From Pontiellaceae bacterium B1224 (GTDB lineage Bacteria; Verrucomicrobiota; Kiritimatiellia; Kiritimatiellales; Pontiellaceae), in contig JAROBA010000006.1 in assembly GCA_029432815.1 (NCBI GenBank), positions 62,001-126,000 on the forward strand: 64,000 nucleotides of DNA, given 5' to 3'. This document shows, in pieces, positions 28,698-37,530 of the stretch. A model generated the notes under the pieces. That model searched no databases. It saw only the letters and a program-made list of their open reading frames with translations, and was not told the DNA's origin. The translations under genes and the position numbers were made by a program. Within the stretch, counting starts at the first letter, position 1; each line of letters begins with the position of its first letter.

Positions 28698-29891
28698 ATG
28701 AGTGAACTAGCCCATCGAATGCTGTTTGTCGAACCGAATAAAGAGCTCTGGCCCATTTTCACAGCGGTTCTTAAACCGCTGGAAAATAACTGGAAACTGG
28801 CCTTTGCAGCATCGGCTCTGGACGCGCTGAGCATGGGAGAATCTTACGATTTCATGATCACAGCCAATAGCCTGCCAGATGGAAATGGGCTGGGCCTGTG
28901 TGACCTGTTCAAGGAAGAAGCTCCCGAAACGATTCGATATCTCCTGATCGAGCCGGAAGAAGCCAGAATGTTTCGAAGTCTGGTTAGTTCCGCGCAGCAG
29001 GTCCTGATTAAACCGCTGGATCTCAAAACCTTTAAGGCACAGCTTCAACGCTCGACTGCTTTACGAAGTATTGTCCAGAATCAGGATATACGAAAATTGC
29101 TGGGCAGTGGAGATTCGCTGCCGCCTCTACCGCGTATTTTTGAAGAGCTCTCCCGAAAACTGAGCGATCCGAATGCTCCGCTTTCAGAAATCTCCGAACT
29201 TATAGCGAAGGATGTTACCCTCAGTTCCAAGGTTTTAAGACTGGCAAATTCAGCATTTTTCAACCTGCGCATGCCGGCAAACACCATCGCGCAAGCCACC
29301 TCCCTGCTCGGAAGCAACACCATCAGCAGTCTGGTCTTTAGCCAAAGTGTATCGAAAAGCTTTATGTCCGAATTCGTCTCTGAACATTTTATTGAAGAGC
29401 TCAACCAGCATTCAATTGAAGTGGCCAGTCTGGCCTCCGATATTCTGGAAACCTGGGGCGCCAGTTCGGCTGTAGTTGAAAAAGTCCTGCTCTGCGGGAT
29501 TGCCCACGATCTGGGCAAAATCGTGCTGGCAAAATATGCGCCTGAAAAATGGCAGGAAGCACAAGCGGAAATTCAAACAAGCGAACGCTCTGACGCAGAG
29601 ATTGAGCGGGAAATCATCGGGTTGGGCCATCCGGAATTGGCCGCCTACCTTTTAGCAATTTGGGGATTCTCGACCGACCAGATCATGGCAATTATCTTCC
29701 ACCATGAACCCTCCCGGGCGAATGAGACCGAATTTGGATTGCTCTGCGCATTGCATGTGGCAGAACACTGCTGCGAAAAAGAACTGCCAAATCAACATTT
29801 TGACTGGAACTATCTCGAAGGATTCCGCATCACGGAAACTGAAGTTGATGGCTTCAAAGCGATGCTTGAAGAGAAGAGATCACAGCACTGA
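28698..29891 (+). CDS. Pseudo-receiver HDOD signalling protein, copy 1
   Basis: A 397-residue protein. Residues 1-125 have the layout of a response-regulator receiver (MLFVEPNKE..., FMITANSLPDGNGLGLCD, then a conserved Lys in LIKPLD). The usual phospho-acceptor Asp before the LPDG loop is replaced (MITAN), so phosphorylation is unlikely. Residues ~135-340 are an HDOD domain (LPPLPRIFEELSRKL, LRLANSAFFN, LLCGIAHDLGKIVLAKY). It keeps an HD pair, unlike many HDOD proteins. It is one of two close paralogues flanking a Nudix gene; the stop overlaps the Nudix start by 1 bp. Confidence 0.85.
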   Translation: MSELAHRMLFVEPNKELWPIFTAVLKPLENNWKLAFAASALDALSMGESYDFMITANSLPDGNGLGLCDLFKEEAPETIRYLLIEPEEARMFRSLVSSAQQVLIKPLDLKTFKAQLQRSTALRSIVQNQDIRKLLGSGDSLPPLPRIFEELSRKLSDPNAPLSEISELIAKDVTLSSKVLRLANSAFFNLRMPANTIAQATSLLGSNTISSLVFSQSVSKSFMSEFVSEHFIEELNQHSIEVASLASDILETWGASSAVVEKVLLCGIAHDLGKIVLAKYAPEKWQEAQAEIQTSERSDAEIEREIIGLGHPELAAYLLAIWGFSTDQIMAIIFHHEPSRANETEFGLLCALHVAEHCCEKELPNQHFDWNYLEGFRITETEVDGFKAMLEEKRSQH

Positions 29892-30439
29892 TGCATCGAA
29901 ACAACCTACTACAAAAACTCCACGCCTACCGTACCCAATGCCCCCATGAAACCGAGGCGGCAGACCGCCTGATCGCATTCGTGGAATCCAATCCCGACTG
30001 CTTCGAGCGCTCGCTGGAAATCGGCCACATCACCGGCTCGGCCTGGGTCGTCAACAAAGCAGGAACCCACGTATTGCTCACCCACCACAAAAAACTCAAT
30101 ATGTGGTTGCAGCTTGGTGGGCACGCCGATGGCAACTGCGATATTCTCGATGCCGCCCTCCGCGAAGCCATCGAAGAATCCGGTTTCCAATCCTTGGAAA
30201 CGGTCAGCACCGAAATCTTCGATATCGACATCCACCTGATCCCCAAGCGCAAAACCGAACCGGCCCACTACCACCACGATGTCCGCTTTATTTTCCAATG
30301 TCTGGAAAACGAAGACTATGTCGTCAGCGATGAATCGCACGATCTCGCCTGGGTTGAGATTCAGGCATTGGAAGATTATACGAATGAAGAATCGATGCTT
30401 CGTATGGCGAAAAAATGGTTGAATAGATATTCGGTATAA
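29891..30439 (+). CDS. Nudix hydrolase
   Basis: A 182-residue protein. The Nudix box is GGHADGNCD...LREAIEESGF, with the catalytic REAIEES core; the first glutamate of the classic pattern is not at its usual place, as in the GGHxDGD subgroup. It probably hydrolyses a nucleoside diphosphate derivative. Two dispersed palindromes are in frame: FQSLE directly after the Nudix box and FQCLE 36 codons later. The start overlaps the TGA of the upstream HDOD gene, so translation is coupled. Confidence 0.88.
   Translation: MHRNNLLQKLHAYRTQCPHETEAADRLIAFVESNPDCFERSLEIGHITGSAWVVNKAGTHVLLTHHKKLNMWLQLGGHADGNCDILDAALREAIEESGFQSLETVSTEIFDIDIHLIPKRKTEPAHYHHDVRFIFQCLENEDYVVSDESHDLAWVEIQALEDYTNEESMLRMAKKWLNRYSV
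30185..30199. repeat. Dispersed palindrome
   Basis: TTCCAATCCTTGGAA, in the Nudix gene as FQSLE, directly after the Nudix box. Confidence 0.95.
30293..30307. repeat. Dispersed palindrome
   Basis: TTCCAATGTCTGGAA, in the Nudix gene as FQCLE. Confidence 0.95.
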
Positions 30440-30573
30440 ATCCGCCCGCGCCGGCGGCGCATGAATCACTCCGAAGAGGAGTGCTAATCCTGCAAATAGT
30501 AAAACTGGTTTTCTGAGCCGAATGCGGTACCATGCTACTTATATTTGAGGGTAAAACATAATCTGGAGTGTAA

Positions 30574-31779
30574 ATGGCTAAGCCTGTACCAACAATTTTA
30601 TTTATTGAACCCGACAAATATCAACAACAGATTTTTGCCGAAATGCTGAAATCGGATCCGAAAGAATGGAAGCTGACCATTGCTGAAAGCTCATTTGAAG
30701 CATTGAGCATGGTCGAAAATCAGTTCGATTTCATGATGACCGTCAATAAGCTGCCCGATGGAAATGGGCAGGACCTGTGTGACCGGTTTAAAGCCGTTGC
30801 GCCTGAGACCGTTCGCTATTTGCTGATTGATCCGGAAGAAAGGAAACTATTCAGAAGCTTAATCAGTTCCGCTCAACAAATCATCACCAAACCGCTCGAT
30901 CTAGAAACGTTTAAAATCCAGCTGATGCGCTCCACGGCTTTGCGCGATATCATCGAAAACAAAGCCATTCGTAAACTGCTGGGCCATGCGGACTCGTTCC
31001 CACCGCTTCCCCGGGTTTTTGCAGAACTTTCGCAAAAGCTGAACAATCTGGATACCCCGCTTCTGGAGATTTCAGATCTGATTTCAAAGGATATTACCAT
31101 CAGCACAAAGGTGCTTCAGCTGGCGAATTCAGCGTTGTTCAACCAACATATACCAGCAAATACTCTCTCCCATGCCACCTCTCTGCTGGGTAGTAAAATC
31201 ATCAGCAGTCTGGTTTTCAGTCAAAGCATCAGCGACATGTTCAAATCTGCACTGATCTCAGAACAATTTCTAGAAACACTCAACCAGCACAGTCTGGAAG
31301 TAGCCGGCCTTGCGGCCGATATTCTGCAAACCTGGCACGCTGGCCCCAGTGTCATCGAAAAAGTATTGCTCTGCGGCATTGCGCACGATCTCGGTCAGTT
31401 AATCCTTGCAAAATATGCTCCCGAAAAGTGGCTATGCGCTCAGAATGAACTTCGCAAGAACGAACGCTCAATTGTCGAAACCGAAAGAGAAATCATCGGA
31501 GTGGCTCATCCCGAATTGGCAGCCTATCTCTTAGCGATCTGGGGATTTCCCTCCGACCAGGTCATGGCCATTGCCCACCACCACGAACCTTCGAAAACGA
31601 AAGATGTCAGTTTGGGATTACTCTGCGCGCTACACATTGCCGAGAACTGCTGCCAGACCGCACAAGATAAAGAACAGTTTGACTGGCCCTATTTGGAGAA
31701 GTGCCATATTACCCATATGGAGATCACTAATTTCAAATTGATACTGGAAGCAAAACGAAGCAACCGCTATGCCCTCTGA
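30574..31779 (+). CDS. Pseudo-receiver HDOD signalling protein, copy 2
   Basis: A 401-residue paralogue of the gene at 28698, similar along its whole length. The receiver-like part again lacks the Asp acceptor (FMMTVNKLPDGNG) but keeps TKPLD. The HDOD part has LPRVFAELSQKL, LQLANSALFN and LLCGIAHDLGQLI. The duplicated pair probably arose locally, with the Nudix gene left between them. HDOD proteins act in motility, stress and c-di-GMP-linked signalling, but the output here is unknown. Confidence 0.85.
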   Translation: MAKPVPTILFIEPDKYQQQIFAEMLKSDPKEWKLTIAESSFEALSMVENQFDFMMTVNKLPDGNGQDLCDRFKAVAPETVRYLLIDPEERKLFRSLISSAQQIITKPLDLETFKIQLMRSTALRDIIENKAIRKLLGHADSFPPLPRVFAELSQKLNNLDTPLLEISDLISKDITISTKVLQLANSALFNQHIPANTLSHATSLLGSKIISSLVFSQSISDMFKSALISEQFLETLNQHSLEVAGLAADILQTWHAGPSVIEKVLLCGIAHDLGQLILAKYAPEKWLCAQNELRKNERSIVETEREIIGVAHPELAAYLLAIWGFPSDQVMAIAHHHEPSKTKDVSLGLLCALHIAENCCQTAQDKEQFDWPYLEKCHITHMEITNFKLILEAKRSNRYAL

Positions 31780-31887
31780 TTCACTGGTGAGCCTCTTGAA
31801 ATCGGCTTACCGGAACCGGACGATCCCTAAAATAAATCCACAACGGCTCGATTCTCTTCATCCCGGAACGGCTGAAAAGACCCATTC

Positions 31888-32901
31888 ATGAACAAACATT
31901 TCAAAGAAATCACACTCAATGCTACCGGCGCATCGGCCCTCAGCGAATCCGAGGTGATTCAGAGTTTATGGAGCGGATACGGAAAAATCGTGCGCGTTGG
32001 GTTGGAGTATGAAATGGAGGGACAGCGTCCTCGCTGTCCGCAAACGCCGGAGACGGCATCCCTCCAGAGCGTCGTCGTGAAACACGTGCACTGGCCGACC
32101 TCCAAAAACCATCCGCGCGGATGGAATACGGGGCGATCGCACGAACGCAAGGTGAAATCCTATCAGGTGGAAACGGCATTTTATGCCGACTTTGCCGAGC
32201 GGTGCGACGATTCCTTCCGCGTTCCAAAATGCCTCGCCCTGGAAACACACGGCGATGAAGTGTTTATGGTGCTGGAAGATCTCGATGCTTCGGGTTTTGA
32301 CGAACGTAGAAGTTATGTTTCGGATGCCGACATCAAAGCCTGTCTTTCGTGGCTCGCCAATTTTCACGCTGAATTCATGAATGTCGAACCTTCCAACCTT
32401 TGGAAAATCGGCACGTATTGGCATCTGGAAACGCGGCCCGATGAATTGTGCGAAATGGACGATCCGGCTTTGAAAGCCGCGGCGGGCGCGATTGATCGAA
32501 CGCTGAACGAAAGTCCGTTTCAAACGCTGGTGCACGGCGATGCCAAACTGGCGAACTTCTGCTTTAGCGATGACGGACGCGTCGCTGCGGTCGATTTTCA
32601 ATATGTCGGCGGCGGATGCGGCATGAAAGACGTTGCCTATTTTATCAGCAGTTGTTTGAGCGAAGATGAATGCGAACGGCAGGAAACCGCCCTGCTCGAT
32701 TTTTATTTCCAAACACTGGAAACCGCGTTGAAGACGCACGGAAAATCCGTAGACTTCCAATCATTGGAAGTTAATTGGCGGGAATTATACCCTGTAGCAT
32801 GGACCGATTTTTTCCGGTTCCTGCAGGGCTGGAGCCCCGGGCACTGGAAAATCCATGCTTACAGCGAACGCCTCGCCCGTGAAGTACTGGAGAGTTTATG
32901 A
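31888..32901 (+). CDS. APH/choline-kinase-like small-molecule kinase with a structured insertion
   Basis: A 337-residue protein of the aminoglycoside-phosphotransferase/EcKinase group. Catalytic-type motifs are [12 protein letters not shown] (the HGD..N loop) and [19 protein letters not shown]. The substrate is unknown. Near residues 43-60 the sequence [17 protein letters not shown] is encoded by a 52-nt self-complementary element that interrupts the N-lobe between strands. Three dispersed palindromes are also in frame (SNLWK, FQTLE, FQSLE). It overlaps the IMPase-like gene by 4 bp, so the two are translationally coupled. Confidence 0.8.
   Translation: MNKHFKEITLNATGASALSESEVIQSLWSGYGKIVRVGLEYEMEGQRPRCPQTPETASLQSVVVKHVHWPTSKNHPRGWNTGRSHERKVKSYQVETAFYADFAERCDDSFRVPKCLALETHGDEVFMVLEDLDASGFDERRSYVSDADIKACLSWLANFHAEFMNVEPSNLWKIGTYWHLETRPDELCEMDDPALKAAAGAIDRTLNESPFQTLVHGDAKLANFCFSDDGRVAAVDFQYVGGGCGMKDVAYFISSCLSEDECERQETALLDFYFQTLETALKTHGKSVDFQSLEVNWRELYPVAWTDFFRFLQGWSPGHWKIHAYSERLAREVLESL
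32015..32066 (+). repeat. 52-nt three-way-junction-like structured element inside a coding gene
   Basis: The ends TGGAGGGA (32015-32022) and TCCCTCCA (32059-32066) are inverted repeats. Inside lie two hairpins: GGACAGCG-TCCT-CGCTGTCC (32020-32039) and GCCG-GAGA-CGGC (32046-32057, a GNRA-type loop). The outer stem and first hairpin overlap slightly, so they may compete. Confidence 0.75.
32391..32405. repeat. Dispersed palindrome
   Basis: TTCCAACCTTTGGAA, in the kinase gene as SNLWK. Confidence 0.95.
32707..32721. repeat. Dispersed palindrome
   Basis: TTCCAAACACTGGAA, in the kinase gene as FQTLE. Confidence 0.95.
32755..32769. repeat. Dispersed palindrome
   Basis: TTCCAATCATTGGAA, in the kinase gene as FQSLE, 48 bp after the previous copy. 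Confidence 0.95.
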
Positions 32902-33737
32902 AACTGACACAGGAAAATCTGAAACAGCTGGCTGATGTTGCGATTGAGGCAGCCGTTTCGACCGGGAAATATATTGCTGAAACACGGCCGATGAATGTGG
33001 AGCATAAAGGAAACGGCGGTTCTCTTGCCACGGAAGTGGTGACGGAAGTGGACCGCGCGAGTCAGGAAAAAATTCTCCAAACCTTGGAACCGACCTTTGC
33101 GGAGTTCGATCTCGGTCTTTTAACCGAAGAGAGCCCGGACGACGGCAGCCGATTAACCAAGGATTATTTCTGGTGCATCGACCCGATCGACGGAACGCTT
33201 CCGTTTATCGAAGGCATTCCGGGCTACGCGGTTTCGATTGCGCTGATTTCCCGCGAAGGCATTCCTTTTATCGGGGTCGTTTATGATCCGATTACGGCGA
33301 CGCTGTATCATGCAATCCGCGACAGCGGCGCCTTCCGGAATTCCAATCTCTGGAAACCGGACCTCAGTAATACGGAATCGAAACTGACGATTTTTACGGA
33401 TCGAAGCGAAGCTGATAACCCGGGTTTTCAGGAGGCAGCCCATGCGCTCGGAGCAGATTGGGGAACCTATGGCGGCGGCGTGATGAATGCGATCTGGTGT
33501 CTGGAACACCCACCTGCATGCTATTTTAAGTTTCCAAAGGCTGGAACCGGCGGCGGTTGCTTTTGGGATTTTGCGGCGACGGCCTGTATTTTTCGCGAGC
33601 TGGGTGCCTGGGCCACGGACCTCAGCGGAACTGCGTTTGATTTGAACCGGAAAGACACGATTTATCTCAGCCACTGCGGCGTGCTGTTTGCCACTCACCC
33701 CGAAATTGCGGAACAATTTTTGAAACTGAAGGCGTAA
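32898..33737 (+). CDS. Inositol-monophosphatase-family phosphatase
   Basis: A 279-residue protein of the IMPase/FBPase fold. Metal-site motifs are [33 protein letters not shown] (the DPIDGT signature) and [19 protein letters not shown]. Substrates in this family include inositol phosphate, PAP and sugar phosphates; the true substrate is not evident. Palindromes give LQTLE, SNLWK and FPKAG. The start overlaps the kinase stop by 4 bp, so kinase and phosphatase may act on related small molecules. Confidence 0.88.
   Translation: MKLTQENLKQLADVAIEAAVSTGKYIAETRPMNVEHKGNGGSLATEVVTEVDRASQEKILQTLEPTFAEFDLGLLTEESPDDGSRLTKDYFWCIDPIDGTLPFIEGIPGYAVSIALISREGIPFIGVVYDPITATLYHAIRDSGAFRNSNLWKPDLSNTESKLTIFTDRSEADNPGFQEAAHALGADWGTYGGGVMNAIWCLEHPPACYFKFPKAGTGGGCFWDFAATACIFRELGAWATDLSGTAFDLNRKDTIYLSHCGVLFATHPEIAEQFLKLKA
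33341..33355. repeat. Dispersed palindrome
   Basis: TTCCAATCTCTGGAA, in the IMPase-like gene as SNLWK. Confidence 0.95.
33532..33546. repeat. Dispersed palindrome
   Basis: TTCCAAAGGCTGGAA, in the IMPase-like gene as FPKAG. Confidence 0.95.
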
Positions 33738-33745
33738 TATATTCC

Positions 33746-35815
33746 ATGTTTAAACAAATTATACCGGTATTGCTTATGACAACGTTAATGACGCACGCGC
33801 AGGAAGATTCATTCCAATGGCTGGAAGAAGTGGATGGAGAAAAAGCGCTGGAGTGGGTGAATCAGCAGAATGTTGCGACCACCAATATTTTGACCCAGCT
33901 GCCGGAATATCAGCGGATTTATGAAAACACCCTGAAGATTCTGAATTCGAAGGAGCGGATTGCTTATCCCGGCATACGCGGCAATTTTGCATATAATTTC
34001 TGGCAGGATGAAACCCATCCACGCGGCGTCTGGCGCAGAACAGAGCTGAAGCAATATTTGGCAGGAAAGCAGGAATGGGAGGACCTGATTGATGTCAGCA
34101 AACTCTCGGAGCAGGAGGGTGAAAACTGGTCGTTCAAAGGCGTTGATGTTCTGGAACCCGATTTTGATATCTGCCTGGTGAAGCTCTCCCGCGGCGGCGG
34201 CGATGCGGTGGTGATTCGGGAATTCGATATTGAAAAAAAGGCCTTTATTGCAGATGGCTTTAAACTTCCCGAGGCCAAAACCCGCGTCGCCTGGCTCGAC
34301 CGGAACACCCTGCTGGTCGGCACCGATTTTGGAGAGGGCTCTATGACATCCTCCGGTTATCCCCGGATTGTGAAAAAGTGGAAGCGCGGGACACCGCTCA
34401 GCGATGCCGAATTGATCTATGAAGGTAAAAAAGACGATGTGAGCGTCGGCGCCTATGTGCAGGTTACGCCCGAACGCAAGTATGTGATGATCTCGCGCGG
34501 CATCACCTTCTATGAAACCGAATACCACGCACTGGAAGATGATAAACTGATTCAACTCGAAATCCCCGTAGATGCGGACGTCAGCGGTATCTTTAAAAAT
34601 CATCTGCTCGTGCAACCGAAAAAGGAGTGGGCGTTTTCGGGTCAAAGCATCCCCGCCGGTTCGTTGGTGGCTCTGAAGTACGATGCCCTGCTGCAGGGAA
34701 AACATGAGGTTGAAATCCTTTTCCAACCTTCGGAACGCGACAGCCTCGGCTCAGTTTCTTCTACCGAAAATCAAATCCTGGTCAATGTGTTCAAGGGTGG
34801 GCGCTATGACGAACTTTTCAGCCACACCTTTGAAAAGGATCACTGGAAAAAAGAACTGGTTCACACGCCGGAGCAGGGAACCCTTTCGATGATCAGTGCC
34901 GATGACTATTCCGACCGCTTTTTCCTGACCTATGAAAGTATGCTCTCCCCGCGAACGCTCTATTTTTCGCCTGCGCTCCATTCGCCGCTGACCAAAGGGA
35001 AGAGCCTGCCGGAATTTTTCGATGCGTCGAAATATCAGGTTGAGTTTCATGAAGCGGTTTCCAAAGACGGAACTAAAATTCCCTATACCGTGGTACAGCC
35101 GAAAACGGCCAAACTGGACGGGACCAATCCAACCCTGCTCTATGGCTACGGCGGATTTGAGATCTCTATGCAACCGCATTATTCCCCGGTGATGGGAACC
35201 TGCTGGCTGGCCGAGGGTGGAATCTTTGTGGAGGCCAGTATTCGCGGCGGCGGCGAATTCGGCCCGAAATGGCATCAGGCCGCACAGAAAGAAAACAAGC
35301 AGCGCTCCTACGATGATTTTATTGCGGTTTCGGAGGACCTGATCGAACGCGGCTACTGCACGAATAAAACACTCGGCATTCAGGGCGGCAGCAACGGCGG
35401 CCTGTTGGTAGGCGCTGTGACCATGCAGCGGCCCGATCTTTATGAAGCAGTCGTTTGCGCCGTCCCGCTTCTGGATATGAAGCGGTTCAACAAACTGCTG
35501 GCGGGTGCGAGCTGGATGGGTGAATACGGCAACCCGGATATTCCGGAAGAGTGGGCCTATATCAGCAAATATTCGCCGTATCAGAACCTGAAACCGGATG
35601 GAAACTATCCTAAGATTTTCTTCAAAACCTCCACGCGCGACGACCGGGTGCATCCGGGCCACGCGCGTAAAATGGCGGCGAAGATGGAATCGTACGACCA
35701 ACCGTTTTTCTATTTCGAAAACACAGAAGGCGGCCATGGAGCCGGCGTGACTAACGAACAGCGTGCGATGATGGACAGCCTAGGCTATGCGTATTTGCTG
35801 ATGATGCTGAAGTGA
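33746..35815 (+). CDS. Prolyl-oligopeptidase-family serine peptidase (S9A)
   Basis: A 689-residue protein with a short signal peptide (to about MTHAQ). A beta-propeller of seven blades (residues ~60-420) precedes an alpha/beta hydrolase. The nucleophile is the Ser in IQGGSNGGLLVGA near residue 549, with Asp in TSTRDDRVHP near 632 and His in TEGGHGAG near 664. It should cleave short proline-containing peptides in the periplasm or outside the cell. It begins 8 bp after the phosphatase gene, so it may share its transcript. Confidence 0.92.
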   Translation: MFKQIIPVLLMTTLMTHAQEDSFQWLEEVDGEKALEWVNQQNVATTNILTQLPEYQRIYENTLKILNSKERIAYPGIRGNFAYNFWQDETHPRGVWRRTELKQYLAGKQEWEDLIDVSKLSEQEGENWSFKGVDVLEPDFDICLVKLSRGGGDAVVIREFDIEKKAFIADGFKLPEAKTRVAWLDRNTLLVGTDFGEGSMTSSGYPRIVKKWKRGTPLSDAELIYEGKKDDVSVGAYVQVTPERKYVMISRGITFYETEYHALEDDKLIQLEIPVDADVSGIFKNHLLVQPKKEWAFSGQSIPAGSLVALKYDALLQGKHEVEILFQPSERDSLGSVSSTENQILVNVFKGGRYDELFSHTFEKDHWKKELVHTPEQGTLSMISADDYSDRFFLTYESMLSPRTLYFSPALHSPLTKGKSLPEFFDASKYQVEFHEAVSKDGTKIPYTVVQPKTAKLDGTNPTLLYGYGGFEISMQPHYSPVMGTCWLAEGGIFVEASIRGGGEFGPKWHQAAQKENKQRSYDDFIAVSEDLIERGYCTNKTLGIQGGSNGGLLVGAVTMQRPDLYEAVVCAVPLLDMKRFNKLLAGASWMGEYGNPDIPEEWAYISKYSPYQNLKPDGNYPKIFFKTSTRDDRVHPGHARKMAAKMESYDQPFFYFENTEGGHGAGVTNEQRAMMDSLGYAYLLMMLK

Positions 35816-35829
35816 ACGAGGAAAAATCC

Positions 35830-36108
35830 TTAGTCGTCTGATGGTCGCAGTTCGAGCGAAATTACGATGGCAGTCGGGTCAACTTTAGGTTCTTCTTCAA
35901 TAATCTCACCGCTCGCAGAGGTGGTGCAGGTGGAACAGGTGGAGCAGGCACCGTTGCATTTTGAGAGTGCATAACGAATACGACCATCTGAATCGAGCTG
36001 CTTGAGCTGCGGGTGCAGTTCTTCCGGTTCCATTTCAAACTGCAGCGCAAGATTGCCGACAGTCATCATCCGCCGCGGCGTTAAGACTTCCATGATCTGA
36101 TCTAACAT
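35830..36108 (-). CDS. FeoC-like HTH protein with cysteine cluster
   Basis: A 92-residue protein from the ATG at 36108, which follows a strong GAGGAAAT site; longer upstream frames cross the structured intergenic repeat and are rejected. The winged-helix start is MLDQIMEVLTPRRMMTVGNLALQFEM. The cluster CNGACSTCSTC resembles the Fe-S or metal-binding loop of FeoC. FeoC normally accompanies the FeoAB ferrous-iron transporter, which is not nearby. It faces the prolyl oligopeptidase gene convergently, 15 bp apart. Confidence 0.75.
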   Translation of the reverse strand: MLDQIMEVLTPRRMMTVGNLALQFEMEPEELHPQLKQLDSDGRIRYALSKCNGACSTCSTCTTSASGEIIEEEPKVDPTAIVISLELRPSDD

Positions 36109-36144
36109 TTTATTTCCTCGGTTGTACTCTCCTCCAACCATTGG

Positions 36145-36289
36145 CCGATTAGTAGCCGCATTTGCAGCAGGGGGCGAGCGCTTTCGTTCAGAAATATGGC
36201 GCAGACTTCCCGGCCTGTTCTCTACGGAACGGGCTCTGCTCGCGCGGGCAGGCCGGAAAACCTGCCCACATTTTGCAGCAACTGATCGG
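36145..36289. repeat. 145-nt structured intergenic element
   Basis: CCGATTAGT and ACTGATCGG enclose the region in a 9-bp stem (one wobble pair). TTTGCAGCA occurs just inside both ends. Internal hairpins include GGGCAGG/CCTGCCC (36246-36267) and CCTGTTC with GGAACGGG. It looks like a BIME/REP-type or RNA-structured repeat; no coding sense is apparent. Confidence 0.5.
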
Positions 36290-36372
36290 GCTCCGGAAAA
36301 TAGACTGAACTTCATTCTTCTAAAAGATGATGCAAGCATGAAAATATACGGGAAACGAAACCGAGGTATCAC

Positions 36373-37524
36373 ATGCATCACAGATTCGAAAAAATTCATC
36401 CCATCTCTGCCAGGATTTGGCTGAATGTCCTAATTTATACATTTCTGTACACGGGGTTATGCAAAGCAGCTTCTTCTCATCAACCGAATGATATTGAGGC
36501 GGTTAACCCGATTTCCGCACAGCACCTATCTTTAGAAGACGGTTCTGCGGCCATTTATGCCCAAACCATCGCCCAATCAACGAATGTTCCGCCGGATGAA
36601 AAAACATGCCTGTTTATCAACACCAAATCCGGCGACCCTCTCATCCCCGTTATGGGCGGCGAGAGCAACTCCGGAAAATCGGGCAAACTGGGCTGTGATA
36701 TTCACGAACTGAAAAGAAATCCTAACTGCTGGCTTCAATCCGACGACTTATCCGCACTTTCCGTTTATCAGGATGGCTGGAACGGGACCTGTAGGAGGGC
36801 GGTGTTAATCTCCCCTCGTCATGTGATTATGTCCGCTCACTTTATCCCCGACCAAGGCGGACCGGGAGGCCCTTTTTCAAAACCGAAGCAGTACATACAC
36901 AACATCACGAATTCTCCGTCGATCTTCTGGATCTCCAGCGATAACAAGGTGGTTCAAGCCGAGCTTGCCGCTGTGATCAGAAATCCGTACCGTTCCGACA
37001 TTGAATCTTCCGGTGCGACCCCCGAATCACTTTCCCTGTGGAAGAACGCAGGCTATTTATCGGATCTCGCGATCGGCATATTAGACGAGGATATCGACAC
37101 CAACCTGATCTCAGTCGTCAAATGGCTTCCGGAGAACGACCTCCCGACAGACGAACCATTCATCGGCGTGGCCACGTCCCGATATTTGAAAATTTTCCCG
37201 GAAACAAACTGGGGCCTGCAGAGCGCGCGCTCCTTTTCAACCGGCGTTCAAGCTACAGCAGACCCCGCTTTGCTGAACTGGTCGAGATATGCAAAACCCT
37301 ATAAGCAGGACGGCGACTCCTCCAGCCCCAACCTGCTCTATGACGGAATGAACCTGTTTCTGATCGGCGTGAATTCGTCTGGCGGTAAAAACAGGGTGGG
37401 CGGACACACCCTCATGCGGACGGAGGAACAACAGGTGATTCAAAACGCCATGGACGTTCTCGACCTGCAAATGAAACGCCTGCCACATTATAAACTAGCA
37501 ATAATTGATCACCCGGAAAAGTGA
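36373..37524 (+). CDS. Secreted trypsin-like serine peptidase (divergent)
   Basis: A 383-residue protein. The start ATG at 36373 follows a GAGG site. Residues ~14-32 form an export signal (ARIWLNVLIYTFLYTGL). The three regions of a chymotrypsin-fold triad can be seen: H156 in VIMSAHF, D231 in LSDLAIGIL and S316 in QDGDSSSPNL, corresponding to TAAHC, DIAL and GDSGSP. The rest shows little similarity to known peptidases, so activity is an inference. It stands alone between the FeoC-like gene and the convergent mqo gene. Confidence 0.65.
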   Translation: MHHRFEKIHPISARIWLNVLIYTFLYTGLCKAASSHQPNDIEAVNPISAQHLSLEDGSAAIYAQTIAQSTNVPPDEKTCLFINTKSGDPLIPVMGGESNSGKSGKLGCDIHELKRNPNCWLQSDDLSALSVYQDGWNGTCRRAVLISPRHVIMSAHFIPDQGGPGGPFSKPKQYIHNITNSPSIFWISSDNKVVQAELAAVIRNPYRSDIESSGATPESLSLWKNAGYLSDLAIGILDEDIDTNLISVVKWLPENDLPTDEPFIGVATSRYLKIFPETNWGLQSARSFSTGVQATADPALLNWSRYAKPYKQDGDSSSPNLLYDGMNLFLIGVNSSGGKNRVGGHTLMRTEEQQVIQNAMDVLDLQMKRLPHYKLAIIDHPEK

Positions 37525-37530
37525 TCAAAA

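Noticed and set aside
30467-30483. Small hairpin CACTCC/GGAGTG after the Nudix gene
   Set aside because: Short stem without a T run; not a convincing terminator.
36109-36399. N-terminal extension of the FeoC-like gene to 36399
   Set aside because: The extra 97 codons translate the structured intergenic element, and a strong ribosome site precedes the ATG at 36108.
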